From Clostridia bacterium (lineage in GTDB: Bacteria > Bacillota_A > Clostridia > Christensenellales > Borkfalkiaceae), in the NCBI GenBank assembly GCA_017457015.1, contig JAFTIG010000047.1, forward strand, positions 1 through 17,783: a stretch of 17,783 bases of DNA. The letters are read 5' to 3'. Within the stretch, counting starts at the first letter, position 1, and each line of letters begins with the position of its first letter. The notes below the pieces were generated by a model that was not told where the DNA came from, searched no databases, and was given only the letters and a program-made list of their open reading frames with translations. Of the stretch, positions 1 through 5,327 are shown one piece after another. The position numbers were made by a program, and so were the translations under genes.

Positions 1-70
1 AACTATCTTTAACCATCGCTTCATAACCAGAATAGGTATGAATGACGTACCATCTTGCTTGTTCTGCCAT
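1..70 (-). CDS. nusG: Transcription termination/antitermination factor NusG, N-terminal fragment
   Basis: Only the first 23 codons lie in the window; the gene runs off the left edge. The translation begins MAEQARWYVIHTYSGYEAMV, which matches the conserved NusG start (a WYV-H-YSGYE core that opens the NGN domain binding RNA polymerase). NusG modulates pausing and links RNA polymerase to Rho or the ribosome. The start is fixed by a GAGGAG ribosome binding site about 9 bases upstream, and it follows the secE stop by only 2 bases, so the two are co-transcribed and probably translationally coupled. The identity is clear from the N-terminus and from the secE-nusG order found in most bacteria. Nothing can be said about the KOW domain. 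Confidence 0.93.
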   Translation of the reverse strand, partial: MAEQARWYVIHTYSGYEAMVKDS

Positions 71-72
71 TA

Positions 73-378
73 TTAAACACTCCTCGGTGCTACTAATCTC
101 AATAATTCCATCAAGCCGAAGTCGAACGCGAAAATTACAACGAGGAACACAACGACTACTGCGAGAACGATACCCGTTTGTTTAACGACCTTACCAAAAG
201 TCGGCCACGAAACTTTTTTAAGTTCCGAGAACACGTCTTTAAGTTTAGCACCCATTCTCTTGAAAATGTTGGGTTTTTTATTTGCTTTTTTTGCTTTCTT
301 TACGTCTTTCTGCTTTTTTTCGGGTTCGTTGTTTACTGCAACGAAATCACCGGTAGCAGCGGTTTTGTCTTTCTTCAT
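73..378 (-). CDS. secE: Preprotein translocase subunit SecE
   Basis: A 101-residue small subunit of the SecYEG channel, which stabilises SecY in the cytoplasmic membrane. Residues 1-40 are a Lys-rich charged extension. Residues 41-58 form the amphipathic helix with the family signature (FSELKKVSWPT, about 50-60), followed by one transmembrane helix at about 67-90 (GIVLAVVVVFLVVIFAF). This single-helix form is the usual Gram-positive type; the lysine-rich N-terminal extension makes it longer than the roughly 60-residue minimal SecE. The start is supported by AAGGGG about 9 bases before the ATG. It lies between rpmG and nusG, the standard arrangement, and is probably transcribed from the promoter at 653-681. 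Confidence 0.95.
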   Translation of the reverse strand: MKKDKTAATGDFVAVNNEPEKKQKDVKKAKKANKKPNIFKRMGAKLKDVFSELKKVSWPTFGKVVKQTGIVLAVVVVFLVVIFAFDFGLMELLRLVAPRSV

Positions 379-400
379 GACCTATGCCCCTTAATTTTTA

Positions 401-416
401 AGCCTTTAAAAAGGCT
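401..416 (-). other. Small intercistronic hairpin between rpmG and secE
   Basis: A 7-bp inverted repeat (AGCCTTT / AAAGGCT) lies in the short gap between rpmG and secE. With a realistic loop about 6 bp would pair. On the minus strand it is followed by TAAAAATT rather than a run of T, so it does not look like a full terminator. It could be an RNA processing or stability element, or chance. Confidence 0.3.
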
Positions 417-434
417 GATAAAGCGATAATAAAA

Positions 435-599
435 TTATTTCGCTTCTTTATGTGCGGTATGCTTTTTGCAGAATTTGCAGTATTTCTGCATTTCTAATCT
501 TTCGGTATCGTTCTTTTTGTTTTTGAACGTATCGTAATTTCTCTGCTTACATTCCGTACAAGCTAAAGTTATCTTTACTCTTGCGCCTTTTGCTGCCAT
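435..599 (-). CDS. rpmG: 50S ribosomal protein L33
   Basis: A 54-residue L33 of the large ribosomal subunit, beginning [18 protein letters not shown]. It carries two CxxC pairs (CTEC near residue 14 and CKFC near residue 42), so it is the zinc-binding C+ form. The frame is open upstream to 662, but the ATG at 599 is the right start: it has a GGAAGGTG ribosome binding site a few bases upstream and gives the normal family length, and the -10 box of the promoter at 653-681 lies within the upstream stretch. It is the first gene of the rpmG-secE-nusG cluster. Confidence 0.96.
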   Translation of the reverse strand: MAAKGARVKITLACTECKQRNYDTFKNKKNDTERLEMQKYCKFCKKHTAHKEAK

Positions 600-652
600 A
601 ATGCACCTTCCGAACATCAAAAAATTAACACCCCGAAACGAGATGCTAATTG

Positions 653-681
653 ATTTTACCAAATATCAAACTATATGTCAA
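653..681 (-). promoter_or_regulatory. Promoter of rpmG-secE-nusG
   Basis: On the minus strand the -35 is a perfect TTGACA (676-681), the spacer is exactly 17 bases (659-675), and the -10 is TAAAAT (653-658). This is close to the housekeeping sigma consensus and gives a start near 646, leaving a leader of about 45 bases before rpmG. Confidence 0.85.
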
Positions 682-868
682 GTTTTTTACGCGTTTTTTA
701 AAAGTTTTTAAATAAAACCGCATATTTTTTATTACCCGATCTATATTTTGCATATTTTCACTTTTTTACCACAATATATAGAAATTGACTTTACGCGCGC
801 ACGCGCATGCGCATATACGCGTATATATATTTATGTTTTTGAACTACTTTGGCAGTCTATTTTAATTG
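682..868. other. Gene-free, AT-rich gap with Z-DNA-type alternating tract (792-830)
   Basis: No plausible gene lies between the rpmG promoter and the terminator of the ABC ATPase gene. Most of the gap is AT-rich. Positions 792-830 alternate pyrimidine and purine without a break for 39 bases, with CG/CA steps first and TA steps later. Two palindromes sit inside it: GCGCATGCGC (803-812) and ATATACGCGTATAT (813-826). Strict alternation with many CG and CA steps is the classic requirement for left-handed Z-DNA under negative supercoiling, and the palindromes could also extrude. Confidence 0.7.
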
Positions 869-897
869 AAAAAGTGCCACGTGATCACGTGGCACTT
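869..897 (-). terminator. Rho-independent terminator of the ABC ATPase gene
   Basis: Positions 872-897 form a perfect 26-base palindrome (arms AAGTGCCACGTGA / TCACGTGGCACTT), which would fold as a hairpin of about 11-12 bp with a tiny loop. On the minus strand the stem runs into a TTTTT tract (873-869). It lies just after the stop codon of the ABC ATPase gene at 910 and insulates it from rpmG. Confidence 0.88.
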
Positions 898-909
898 AAA
901 TTCATAAAA

Positions 910-2316
910 TTATTCAGCGTCCTTTGTTTCTTCAGCAACTTCTTCAGCAGGAGCTTCTTCCGGAGCGTTCTTAGCGGCTTTCTTTGCTAATTTCTTTTCC
1001 ATCTTAATTCTCTGCTTTTCAGCTTCAGCGGCAGCCTTTGCTTCTTCTTCTGCAAGTTTAGCAGCAGCTTCAGCAGCCTTCTTTGCCTCTTCTTCTTCAC
1101 GCTTTGCTTGGAGTGCTTCGATTTCTGCTTTATTTTCTTCGTTACGAGCAAGGATGGTAACTTCGGTATCCTTGTCGAAAATGTGGCAGTGGTCGATATC
1201 GAGAGCGATCTTAACAGTGTCGCCCGCTTTAGTTGAAGATCTAGAGTCTACCTTTGCGGTAAGGTTACTTACGTCGTCAACGATACTCTTAATGGTTTCG
1301 CCGTCGTCGGGAGTAATTTCCGATCTAGTCTTGCAGTAAAGAAGCGTTTCTGAACCGAGTGCTTCAACAACGTCAACCTTAACTTCGATAGTTTGCTTTT
1401 TGGGATCGTTTACCCACGCTTCTTCGTCGTGAATATCTTCCGGTCTGATACCGAAAATAATTTCCTTATCGGTGTTGAGATATTTATCAAGATTTACGAT
1501 AAGTTGTACTTTTTCCTTGGGGAGAACGATTTTTTCCATACCGAATTCCAAGCAAACCTTTGCCTTCGTGCCGGTTAGTTTACCCGAGAAGAAATTCATC
1601 TGGGGCGTACCGATAAAGCCTGCAACGAACTGGTTGATCGGATAGTCGTAAAGGTTGATAGGAGTATCTACTTGTTGCATAAAACCGTCTTTCATAACTA
1701 CGATTCTAGTACCCATGGTCATTGCTTCTACTTGGTCGTGGGTAACGTAGATAAAGGTGGTTGCAAGTCTGTTGTGGAGTTTGGTGATTTCCGTTCTCAT
1801 TTGTGAACGGAGTTTTGCGTCCAAGTTAGAGAGCGGTTCGTCGAGAAGGAATACCTTAGGTTCACGAACGATTGCACGACCTAACGCAACACGTTGTCTT
1901 TGACCACCGGAAAGAGCCTTCGGTTTTCTGGAAAGATACATTTCAATACCGAGAATTCTTGCAGCTTCTTTAACTCTTTGGTCGATTTGGGGTTTGGGCA
2001 TTTTTCTGAGTTTAAGACCAAACGCCATGTTATCGTAAACGGTCATGTGGGGATACAGTGCGTAGTTCTGGAAAACCATCGCGATATCTCTATCTTTAGG
2101 AGCGCGATTGTTTACGAGAACGCCGTCAATGTAAAGTTCGCCAGACGAAATTTCTTCAAGACCTGCGATCATACGAAGAGTGGTAGATTTACCACAACCA
2201 GACGGTCCAACGAATACGATAAACTCTTTGTCTTCAATGTCAAGGTTAAAATCCGTAACTGCAGTAACGCCAGACGGATAAACCTTATAGATGTTTTTTA
2301 AGTTCAAACTTGACAT
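910..2316 (-). CDS. Sugar ABC transporter ATP-binding protein, MsmX/UgpC/MalK family, with charged C-terminal tail
   Basis: The 468-residue ATPase energises carbohydrate importers from the cytoplasmic face of the membrane. The nucleotide-binding domain (about 4-235) has Walker [10 protein letters not shown] (37-45), Q-loop Q83, signature LSGGQ (135-139), Walker B VFLLDE (155-160) and switch H193. A TOBE/OB-type regulatory domain follows (about 236-390; FGIRPED at 288-294), which defines the MalK/UgpC/MsmX family. No permease or binding protein genes are nearby, as for MsmX-like ATPases that serve several importers. The oddity is a tail at about 391-468, rich in Glu, Ala and Lys and ending in acidic Pro/Glu repeats. 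It is predicted to be helical or coiled coil; family members usually stop near 365-375. The start has GGAGGA about 6 bases upstream. It is alone in its transcription unit. Substrate unknown. Confidence 0.93.
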   Translation of the reverse strand: MSSLNLKNIYKVYPSGVTAVTDFNLDIEDKEFIVFVGPSGCGKSTTLRMIAGLEEISSGELYIDGVLVNNRAPKDRDIAMVFQNYALYPHMTVYDNMAFGLKLRKMPKPQIDQRVKEAARILGIEMYLSRKPKALSGGQRQRVALGRAIVREPKVFLLDEPLSNLDAKLRSQMRTEITKLHNRLATTFIYVTHDQVEAMTMGTRIVVMKDGFMQQVDTPINLYDYPINQFVAGFIGTPQMNFFSGKLTGTKAKVCLEFGMEKIVLPKEKVQLIVNLDKYLNTDKEIIFGIRPEDIHDEEAWVNDPKKQTIEVKVDVVEALGSETLLYCKTRSEITPDDGETIKSIVDDVSNLTAKVDSRSSTKAGDTVKIALDIDHCHIFDKDTEVTILARNEENKAEIEALQAKREEEEAKKAAEAAAKLAEEEAKAAAEAEKQRIKMEKKLAKKAAKNAPEEAPAEEVAEETKDAE

Positions 2317-2328
2317 AATTTTCCTCCG

Positions 2329-2343
2329 AGCCCTTTTTGGGCT
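2329..2343 (-). other. Small hairpin next to the ABC ATPase ribosome binding site
   Basis: A 5-bp stem (AGCCC / GGGCT, A5 loop on the minus strand) ends one base before the GGAGGA ribosome binding site (2322-2327). It sits in the leader and could influence translation or mRNA stability, but it is short and may be incidental. Confidence 0.3.
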
Positions 2344-2361
2344 TAATGTTTTTACTATTAT

Positions 2362-2390
2362 ATTGTACTACTTTTTACACGATTTTACAA
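2362..2390 (-). promoter_or_regulatory. Probable promoter of the ABC ATPase gene
   Basis: Minus strand TTGTAA (2385-2390), 17-base spacer, TACAAT (2362-2367). This is a reasonable housekeeping promoter that starts transcription about 40 bases before the gene. A second possible -10, TATAAT, lies at 2407-2412 but has no good -35 partner. Confidence 0.55.
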
Positions 2391-2421
2391 TAGGCAAAAT
2401 AAATAAATTATACTCGCTATA

Positions 2422-2442
2422 TTGCACAATTTGCACAAATTG
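2422..2442. promoter_or_regulatory. Putative operator: tandem TTGCACAA boxes
   Basis: Two exact TTGCACAA boxes stand 9 bases apart (2422-2429 and 2431-2438). The same stretch also contains an inverted repeat with arms CAATTT / AAATTG (2427-2442). It lies about 30-50 bases upstream of the -35 proposed for the ABC ATPase gene, where an activator would bind. The same box occurs in the araC-MATE control region. It could be a weak terminator of the yfbR-like gene ending at 2451, but no T tract follows the hairpin. Confidence 0.4.
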
Positions 2443-2450
2443 TCCTAAAC

Positions 2451-3026
2451 TCAATCTAATTCGTCCAAAGTAAGGTCGTACGCAGGCGCGAATTCTTTTA
2501 AATAATATTCCACTTCAGGGCACTTTGAGTTTTTAAGTTCTTGCCCGATCGACGTCTTTGCCTTTTTAAACTCGGCGTTCCCAGCCTTTACTTCTTCAAC
2601 GCATTTTAAGTACGCCGCCAAACGGTCTGCGTGTTTGACCATTTTATACTCTGCGCTGTTCTCGTCGGGAAGAACGTATTTTTCATATTCGCCTTTAAGC
2701 GTTTCGGGCAGCATGTCTAAAAGTCTATTAGACGCAACCTTTTCTAAATCTTTATAAGCCGACTTGATTTCCGGATTGAAATATTTTATAGGGGTTGGTA
2801 AATCCCCCGTTATTACTTCTCCTACTTCATGATATTGCGCAAGCAAAACTACTTCGTTGACGTTGACGTTACCGCCGTAAATTTTATTGTTTATAAGCGC
2901 GAGCGCGTGCGCGATAACCGCGACTTGTTGACTGTGTTCCATAATATTTTCTTCTCTGACCGAGCGCATAAGCGACCAACGCTTTATATATTTCATCCTA
3001 TTTAGAAACGCGAAAAATTTAAACAT
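2451..3026 (-). CDS. YfbR-like HD-domain 5'-deoxynucleotidase with HE in place of HD
   Basis: The 191-residue protein resembles E. coli YfbR along its whole length (family: dNMP to deoxynucleoside plus phosphate, metal dependent). Shared segments include LMRSVREENIMEHS (19-32), TGDLPTPIKYFNP (73-85) and ADRLAAYLKCVEE (133-145). Family metal ligands map to H31, H66, residue 67 and D134, with E70 as the nearby catalytic acid. Residue 67, normally the Asp of the HD pair, is Glu (codon GAA at 2826-2828), so the motif reads YHEVGEV. Glu can bind metal, so the protein may be active, but its activity or metal preference could differ. The start is supported by AGGGGGA about 8 bases upstream. It is divergent from the thiamine transporter gene, with overlapping promoters. 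Confidence 0.87.
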   Translation of the reverse strand: MFKFFAFLNRMKYIKRWSLMRSVREENIMEHSQQVAVIAHALALINNKIYGGNVNVNEVVLLAQYHEVGEVITGDLPTPIKYFNPEIKSAYKDLEKVASNRLLDMLPETLKGEYEKYVLPDENSAEYKMVKHADRLAAYLKCVEEVKAGNAEFKKAKTSIGQELKNSKCPEVEYYLKEFAPAYDLTLDELD

Positions 3027-3082
3027 TATAATATCCCCCTTATTAGTCGTTCTTCGTTCTAAAAATTTTTTGGTGGAAATTT

Positions 3083-3111
3083 ATTTTACCATATTATTTT
3101 GCTTGACGCAA
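3083..3111 (-). promoter_or_regulatory. Promoter of the yfbR-like gene, overlapping the divergent thiT promoter
   Basis: Minus strand TTGCGT (3106-3111), 17-base spacer (3089-3105), TAAAAT (3083-3088). Its -35 shares bases 3106-3108 with the -35 of the plus-strand promoter, so two RNA polymerases cannot occupy both at once. Confidence 0.65.
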
Positions 3112-3131
3112 TAAAATAAAAGTGATATTAT
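3103..3131 (+). promoter_or_regulatory. Promoter of the TPP riboswitch and thiamine transporter
   Basis: TTGACG (3103-3108), exactly 17 bases (3109-3125), TATTAT (3126-3131). The predicted start near 3138 lies about 20 bases before the riboswitch core, consistent with the riboswitch being part of this transcript. Confidence 0.8.
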
Positions 3132-3157
3132 GTGGCTAATAAAAAATTTTTTTAAAT

Positions 3158-3277
3158 ATTCGCTATGGGTGCCGCAAGGCTGAGATTATACCATTTGAAT
3201 CCGCAAGGTAGTGCTTGAAGGAAATGCAAATTATAACGTTAGATTTTAACGCACCCTATGATCAGGGTGCGTTTTTT
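3158..3277 (+). ncRNA. TPP riboswitch (THI element) with terminator expression platform
   Basis: The aptamer has the THI-box core GGCTGAGATTATACCATTTG (3178-3197). P2 can form from ATGG (3165-3168) with CCAT (3191-3194). P3 is a minimal GCC-GCAA-GGC hairpin (3171-3180). The distal arm is CAAG-GTAGTG-CTTG followed by AAGGAA, where the usual TAAT reads TAGT. The expression platform is a strong terminator: arms AACGCACCCT (3248-3257) and AGGGTGCGTT (3264-3273), then T6 (3272-3277). The aptamer's own GGGTGC (3167-3172) is complementary to GCACCC (3251-3256) of the terminator. TPP binding would lock P2 and free the terminator to form; without TPP the alternative pairing would prevent termination. 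Its position before a ThiT gene fits this reading. Confidence 0.92.
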
Positions 3278-3309
3278 ATTACGGCGTATAGCGGATATAA
3301 GGAGGTTCT

Positions 3310-4440
3310 ATGTTTTTTAATTTACTCTCGTCCGTATACGCTGCGGACATCGCCGAGCCTATAATAAAATGGCTCACCATAGGCTTTGTCGGGGCAATCG
3401 TCCTAACCTTGCTTATTACCCTTCTCGTAAAGCGAGAAATTATAGGCGGAGTGGCAAAGGTTTCCCTTTATGCACTCGTACTATTCGCTCTCTGTATAGG
3501 TATAACTATGCTTTCGCTTGAAATAGCAAAGCACTACGACCTTGCTTACCTAGAAGAAAACTGGGTTTCCAAAGATATAGTGCCGTTTGTATTTATCCCT
3601 ATACTGGTAACCCTTATACTCTTATTAGTCGGCTCAATCTTGCTGTTTTTTATCACCAAGAAAAAACCCGAACTCAAAAAAATAACTGGAATTATCGTGG
3701 GCGCAATTTGCGGTGTCGCACTCGTAATTACGATAGTTTTAATCGCAATCTTCTATTCGTCTAATATCGTAGGCGACGGATATTATTCTGAACACCTTGA
3801 CAACCTTGCCTTATACCTATCGGCAGGACTTTTAATAGTTCTTGCAATCGGAGCGGCACTTATTCTCGGCAAAAAGGACAAGGGCGGTTTTTCTACTCGT
3901 TCACTTGCATTAGCCGGCGTTTGTATAGCACTTTCTTTTGCACTATCTTATATTAAACTTTGGGAAATGCCACAAGGCGGTACGGTAACGCTTGCGTCTA
4001 TGCTACCTATAATGATTTTCTCTTATATTTACGGTAGCAAAAAAGGAATACTTATCGGGCTTATATACGGACTATTACAAGCGGTACAAGATCCTTATAT
4101 AGTACACCCCGCACAGTTCCTTTTAGACTATCCGATAGCGTTTGCACTCACGGGATTTGCAGGCTCGTTAAAATACGTCAACGTGTTTAACAGCCGTCCG
4201 CAAATTAAGTTTGCTATCGGTGCAATAATCGGTGCGGCACTCCGCTTTTTTGCACACGTTTTATCGGGCGTGTTTGCGTTCGGAGCGTATGCAGGCGATC
4301 AGAATTTCTGGGTGTACAGTCTGGCGTATAACTCGTTTGTGTTTATAGACGTGCTACTCGTCATAGTAGTCGGCGTAATGCTCTTTTCTTCAAAAGCGTT
4401 CGTCAAGGAAATCAACAAAGATACGATTGAAAACGTTTAG
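3310..4440 (+). CDS. thiT: Thiamine ECF transporter S component ThiT with extra N-terminal membrane domain
   Basis: The C-terminal half (about 195-376) is ThiT/YuaJ, the membrane S component that captures thiamine and docks on a shared ECF energising module. It has the family motifs MPQGGTVTLASMLP (220-233), DPYIVHPAQ (261-269), LLDYPIAFALTGFAG (271-285) and an aromatic/Asn region W334, Y336, Y340, N341 that corresponds to the thiamine-site end of the family. Residues 1-194 are unusual: about five further hydrophobic segments (about 20-41, 49-70, 91-115, 124-149, 166-187). Normal ThiT is only about 180-190 residues, so this protein is twice as long. I do not recognise the N-terminal half. The start has GGAGG 6 bases upstream. 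The TPP riboswitch controls it, which supports thiamine as substrate. Confidence 0.9.
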   Translation: MFFNLLSSVYAADIAEPIIKWLTIGFVGAIVLTLLITLLVKREIIGGVAKVSLYALVLFALCIGITMLSLEIAKHYDLAYLEENWVSKDIVPFVFIPILVTLILLLVGSILLFFITKKKPELKKITGIIVGAICGVALVITIVLIAIFYSSNIVGDGYYSEHLDNLALYLSAGLLIVLAIGAALILGKKDKGGFSTRSLALAGVCIALSFALSYIKLWEMPQGGTVTLASMLPIMIFSYIYGSKKGILIGLIYGLLQAVQDPYIVHPAQFLLDYPIAFALTGFAGSLKYVNVFNSRPQIKFAIGAIIGAALRFFAHVLSGVFAFGAYAGDQNFWVYSLAYNSFVFIDVLLVIVVGVMLFSSKAFVKEINKDTIENV

Positions 4441-4449
4441 TAGACAAAT

Positions 4450-4487
4450 AAAGAGCGCGTTTGCAAAATTTGCAAACGCGCTCTTTT
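4450..4487. terminator. Bidirectional terminator between thiT and the AraC-type gene
   Basis: A perfect 16-bp inverted repeat (4450-4465 and 4471-4486, core GAGCGCGTTTGCA) with a 5-base loop. TTTT follows on the plus strand, and TTTATTTG follows on the minus strand. It lies between the convergent stop codons (4440 and 4489) and serves both genes. Confidence 0.88.
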
Positions 4488-4488
4488 A

Positions 4489-5214
4489 TTAAAATCTCTT
4501 TTTATATTTTTGCGGTGAAACGCCTTTTACGATCTTAAACTTTCTGGAAAAATAAACGTAATCCGTATACCCACAAAGTTCGGCTACTTCTGTAAGCGAC
4601 ATAGTGTTTTTATATATATCTATAAGGTTACAAGCATGCCTAATTCTAACGTCCGTCAAAAACTCGTTGGGCGTTTTTTTGTTAATTCTCTTAAAGTGTG
4701 CCCTTATATAATCTTCGGAATAACCGCTATTAATCAATAGCGCGTTTAAGTCCAATTCGCTATCGTAAAAATTCGATAGGATTTCCCCCACTATTTTATT
4801 TACCGCCAAATCCACGCCGTCTTGAATTTTAAGATTTTGCAAAACGAAACGCGCGTAAGCGTCGCAAAGCGCCCTCGTAAATTCTTTATTTCCGTATCTA
4901 TTGTCGTAAATCATTTTTGCAAGTTTTAATCCTTCTTCTCTCTCGTTATCCGACAAAATAACAGGCTCAGTCAAATTAAACACGTTTCTAAATCCGCCTA
5001 CGACGTATAAACTTTTCAAGCCCCCGTCCGATACCGAACAATGCAAGGTCTTTGGCGGAATTAATACGATATCCCCTTTTTTTATAGGATAACTTTTGCC
5101 CCAAAAATAAACGCGCCCCACACCGTCTAAATAAATTATTATCTCGTAATATCCGTGTTCATGTTCGGGGAACACCTTTTCTCTATAATTTGTTAAATCC
5201 GTTTTATATTCCAT
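4489..5214 (-). CDS. AraC-family transcriptional regulator with N-terminal cupin-type sensor domain
   Basis: A 241-residue regulator starting MEYKTDLTNYREK. Residues about 10-95 form a cupin-like sensor (FPEHEHGYYEIIIYLDG, then KKGDIVLIPPKTLH) that in this family binds a small ligand, often a sugar. The C-terminal 100 residues hold the two helix-turn-helix units; the second carries the family signature AELCGYTDYVYFSRKFK with GVSPQKYK near the end. The frame is open to an ATG at 5232, but that codon lies inside the promoter at 5222-5250, so I chose 5214. The start then has no leader and no ribosome binding site. It is divergent from the MATE gene, which it may control together with itself. Effector unknown. 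Confidence 0.88.
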   Translation of the reverse strand: MEYKTDLTNYREKVFPEHEHGYYEIIIYLDGVGRVYFWGKSYPIKKGDIVLIPPKTLHCSVSDGGLKSLYVVGGFRNVFNLTEPVILSDNEREEGLKLAKMIYDNRYGNKEFTRALCDAYARFVLQNLKIQDGVDLAVNKIVGEILSNFYDSELDLNALLINSGYSEDYIRAHFKRINKKTPNEFLTDVRIRHACNLIDIYKNTMSLTEVAELCGYTDYVYFSRKFKIVKGVSPQKYKKRF

Positions 5215-5221
5215 ACTGTAG

Positions 5222-5250
5222 ATTATACACAAAATCTATCTTTTGTGCAA
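5222..5250 (-). promoter_or_regulatory. Promoter of the AraC-type gene with an embedded inverted repeat
   Basis: Minus strand TTGCAC (5245-5250), 17-base spacer, consensus TATAAT (5222-5227). The -10 ends only 7 bases before the ATG at 5214, so transcription would start at the start codon or within a base of it (leaderless mRNA). Within the promoter lies an inverted repeat, CACAAAA (5228-5234) and TTTTGTG (5241-5247), which covers the spacer and enters the -35. It is well placed for repression, possibly autoregulation. Confidence 0.7.
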
Positions 5251-5289
5251 GTTTATTTATAATATAAGATAACTATAATTTTTGCACAA
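5243..5289. promoter_or_regulatory. Inverted pair of TTGCACAA boxes between the AraC-type and MATE genes
   Basis: TTGTGCAA at 5243-5250 and its exact reverse complement TTGCACAA at 5282-5289 have centres 39 bases apart, just under four helical turns. The first overlaps the -35 of the AraC-type promoter; the second lies about 40 bases before the MATE start codon. I could not assign a convincing -35/-10 pair for the MATE gene, although TATAAT-like words are present at 5273-5298. Confidence 0.4.
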
Positions 5290-5327
5290 TGATATAATTT
5301 TGATAGTAAATAAAAGGAGATTTAACA

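Noticed and set aside
178..429. A plus-strand frame opposite secE.
   Set aside because: It is the antisense shadow of secE, rich in Phe from lysine codons on the other strand, and has no ribosome binding site.
748..990. An 80-codon plus-strand frame through the alternating tract and terminator.
   Set aside because: It lacks a ribosome binding site, has atypical composition, and overlaps the 3' end of the ABC ATPase gene on the other strand.
2427..2442. The CAATTT/AAATTG repeat as the terminator of the yfbR-like gene.
   Set aside because: The stem is short and AT-rich and no T run follows on the minus strand, so an operator is the more likely reading.
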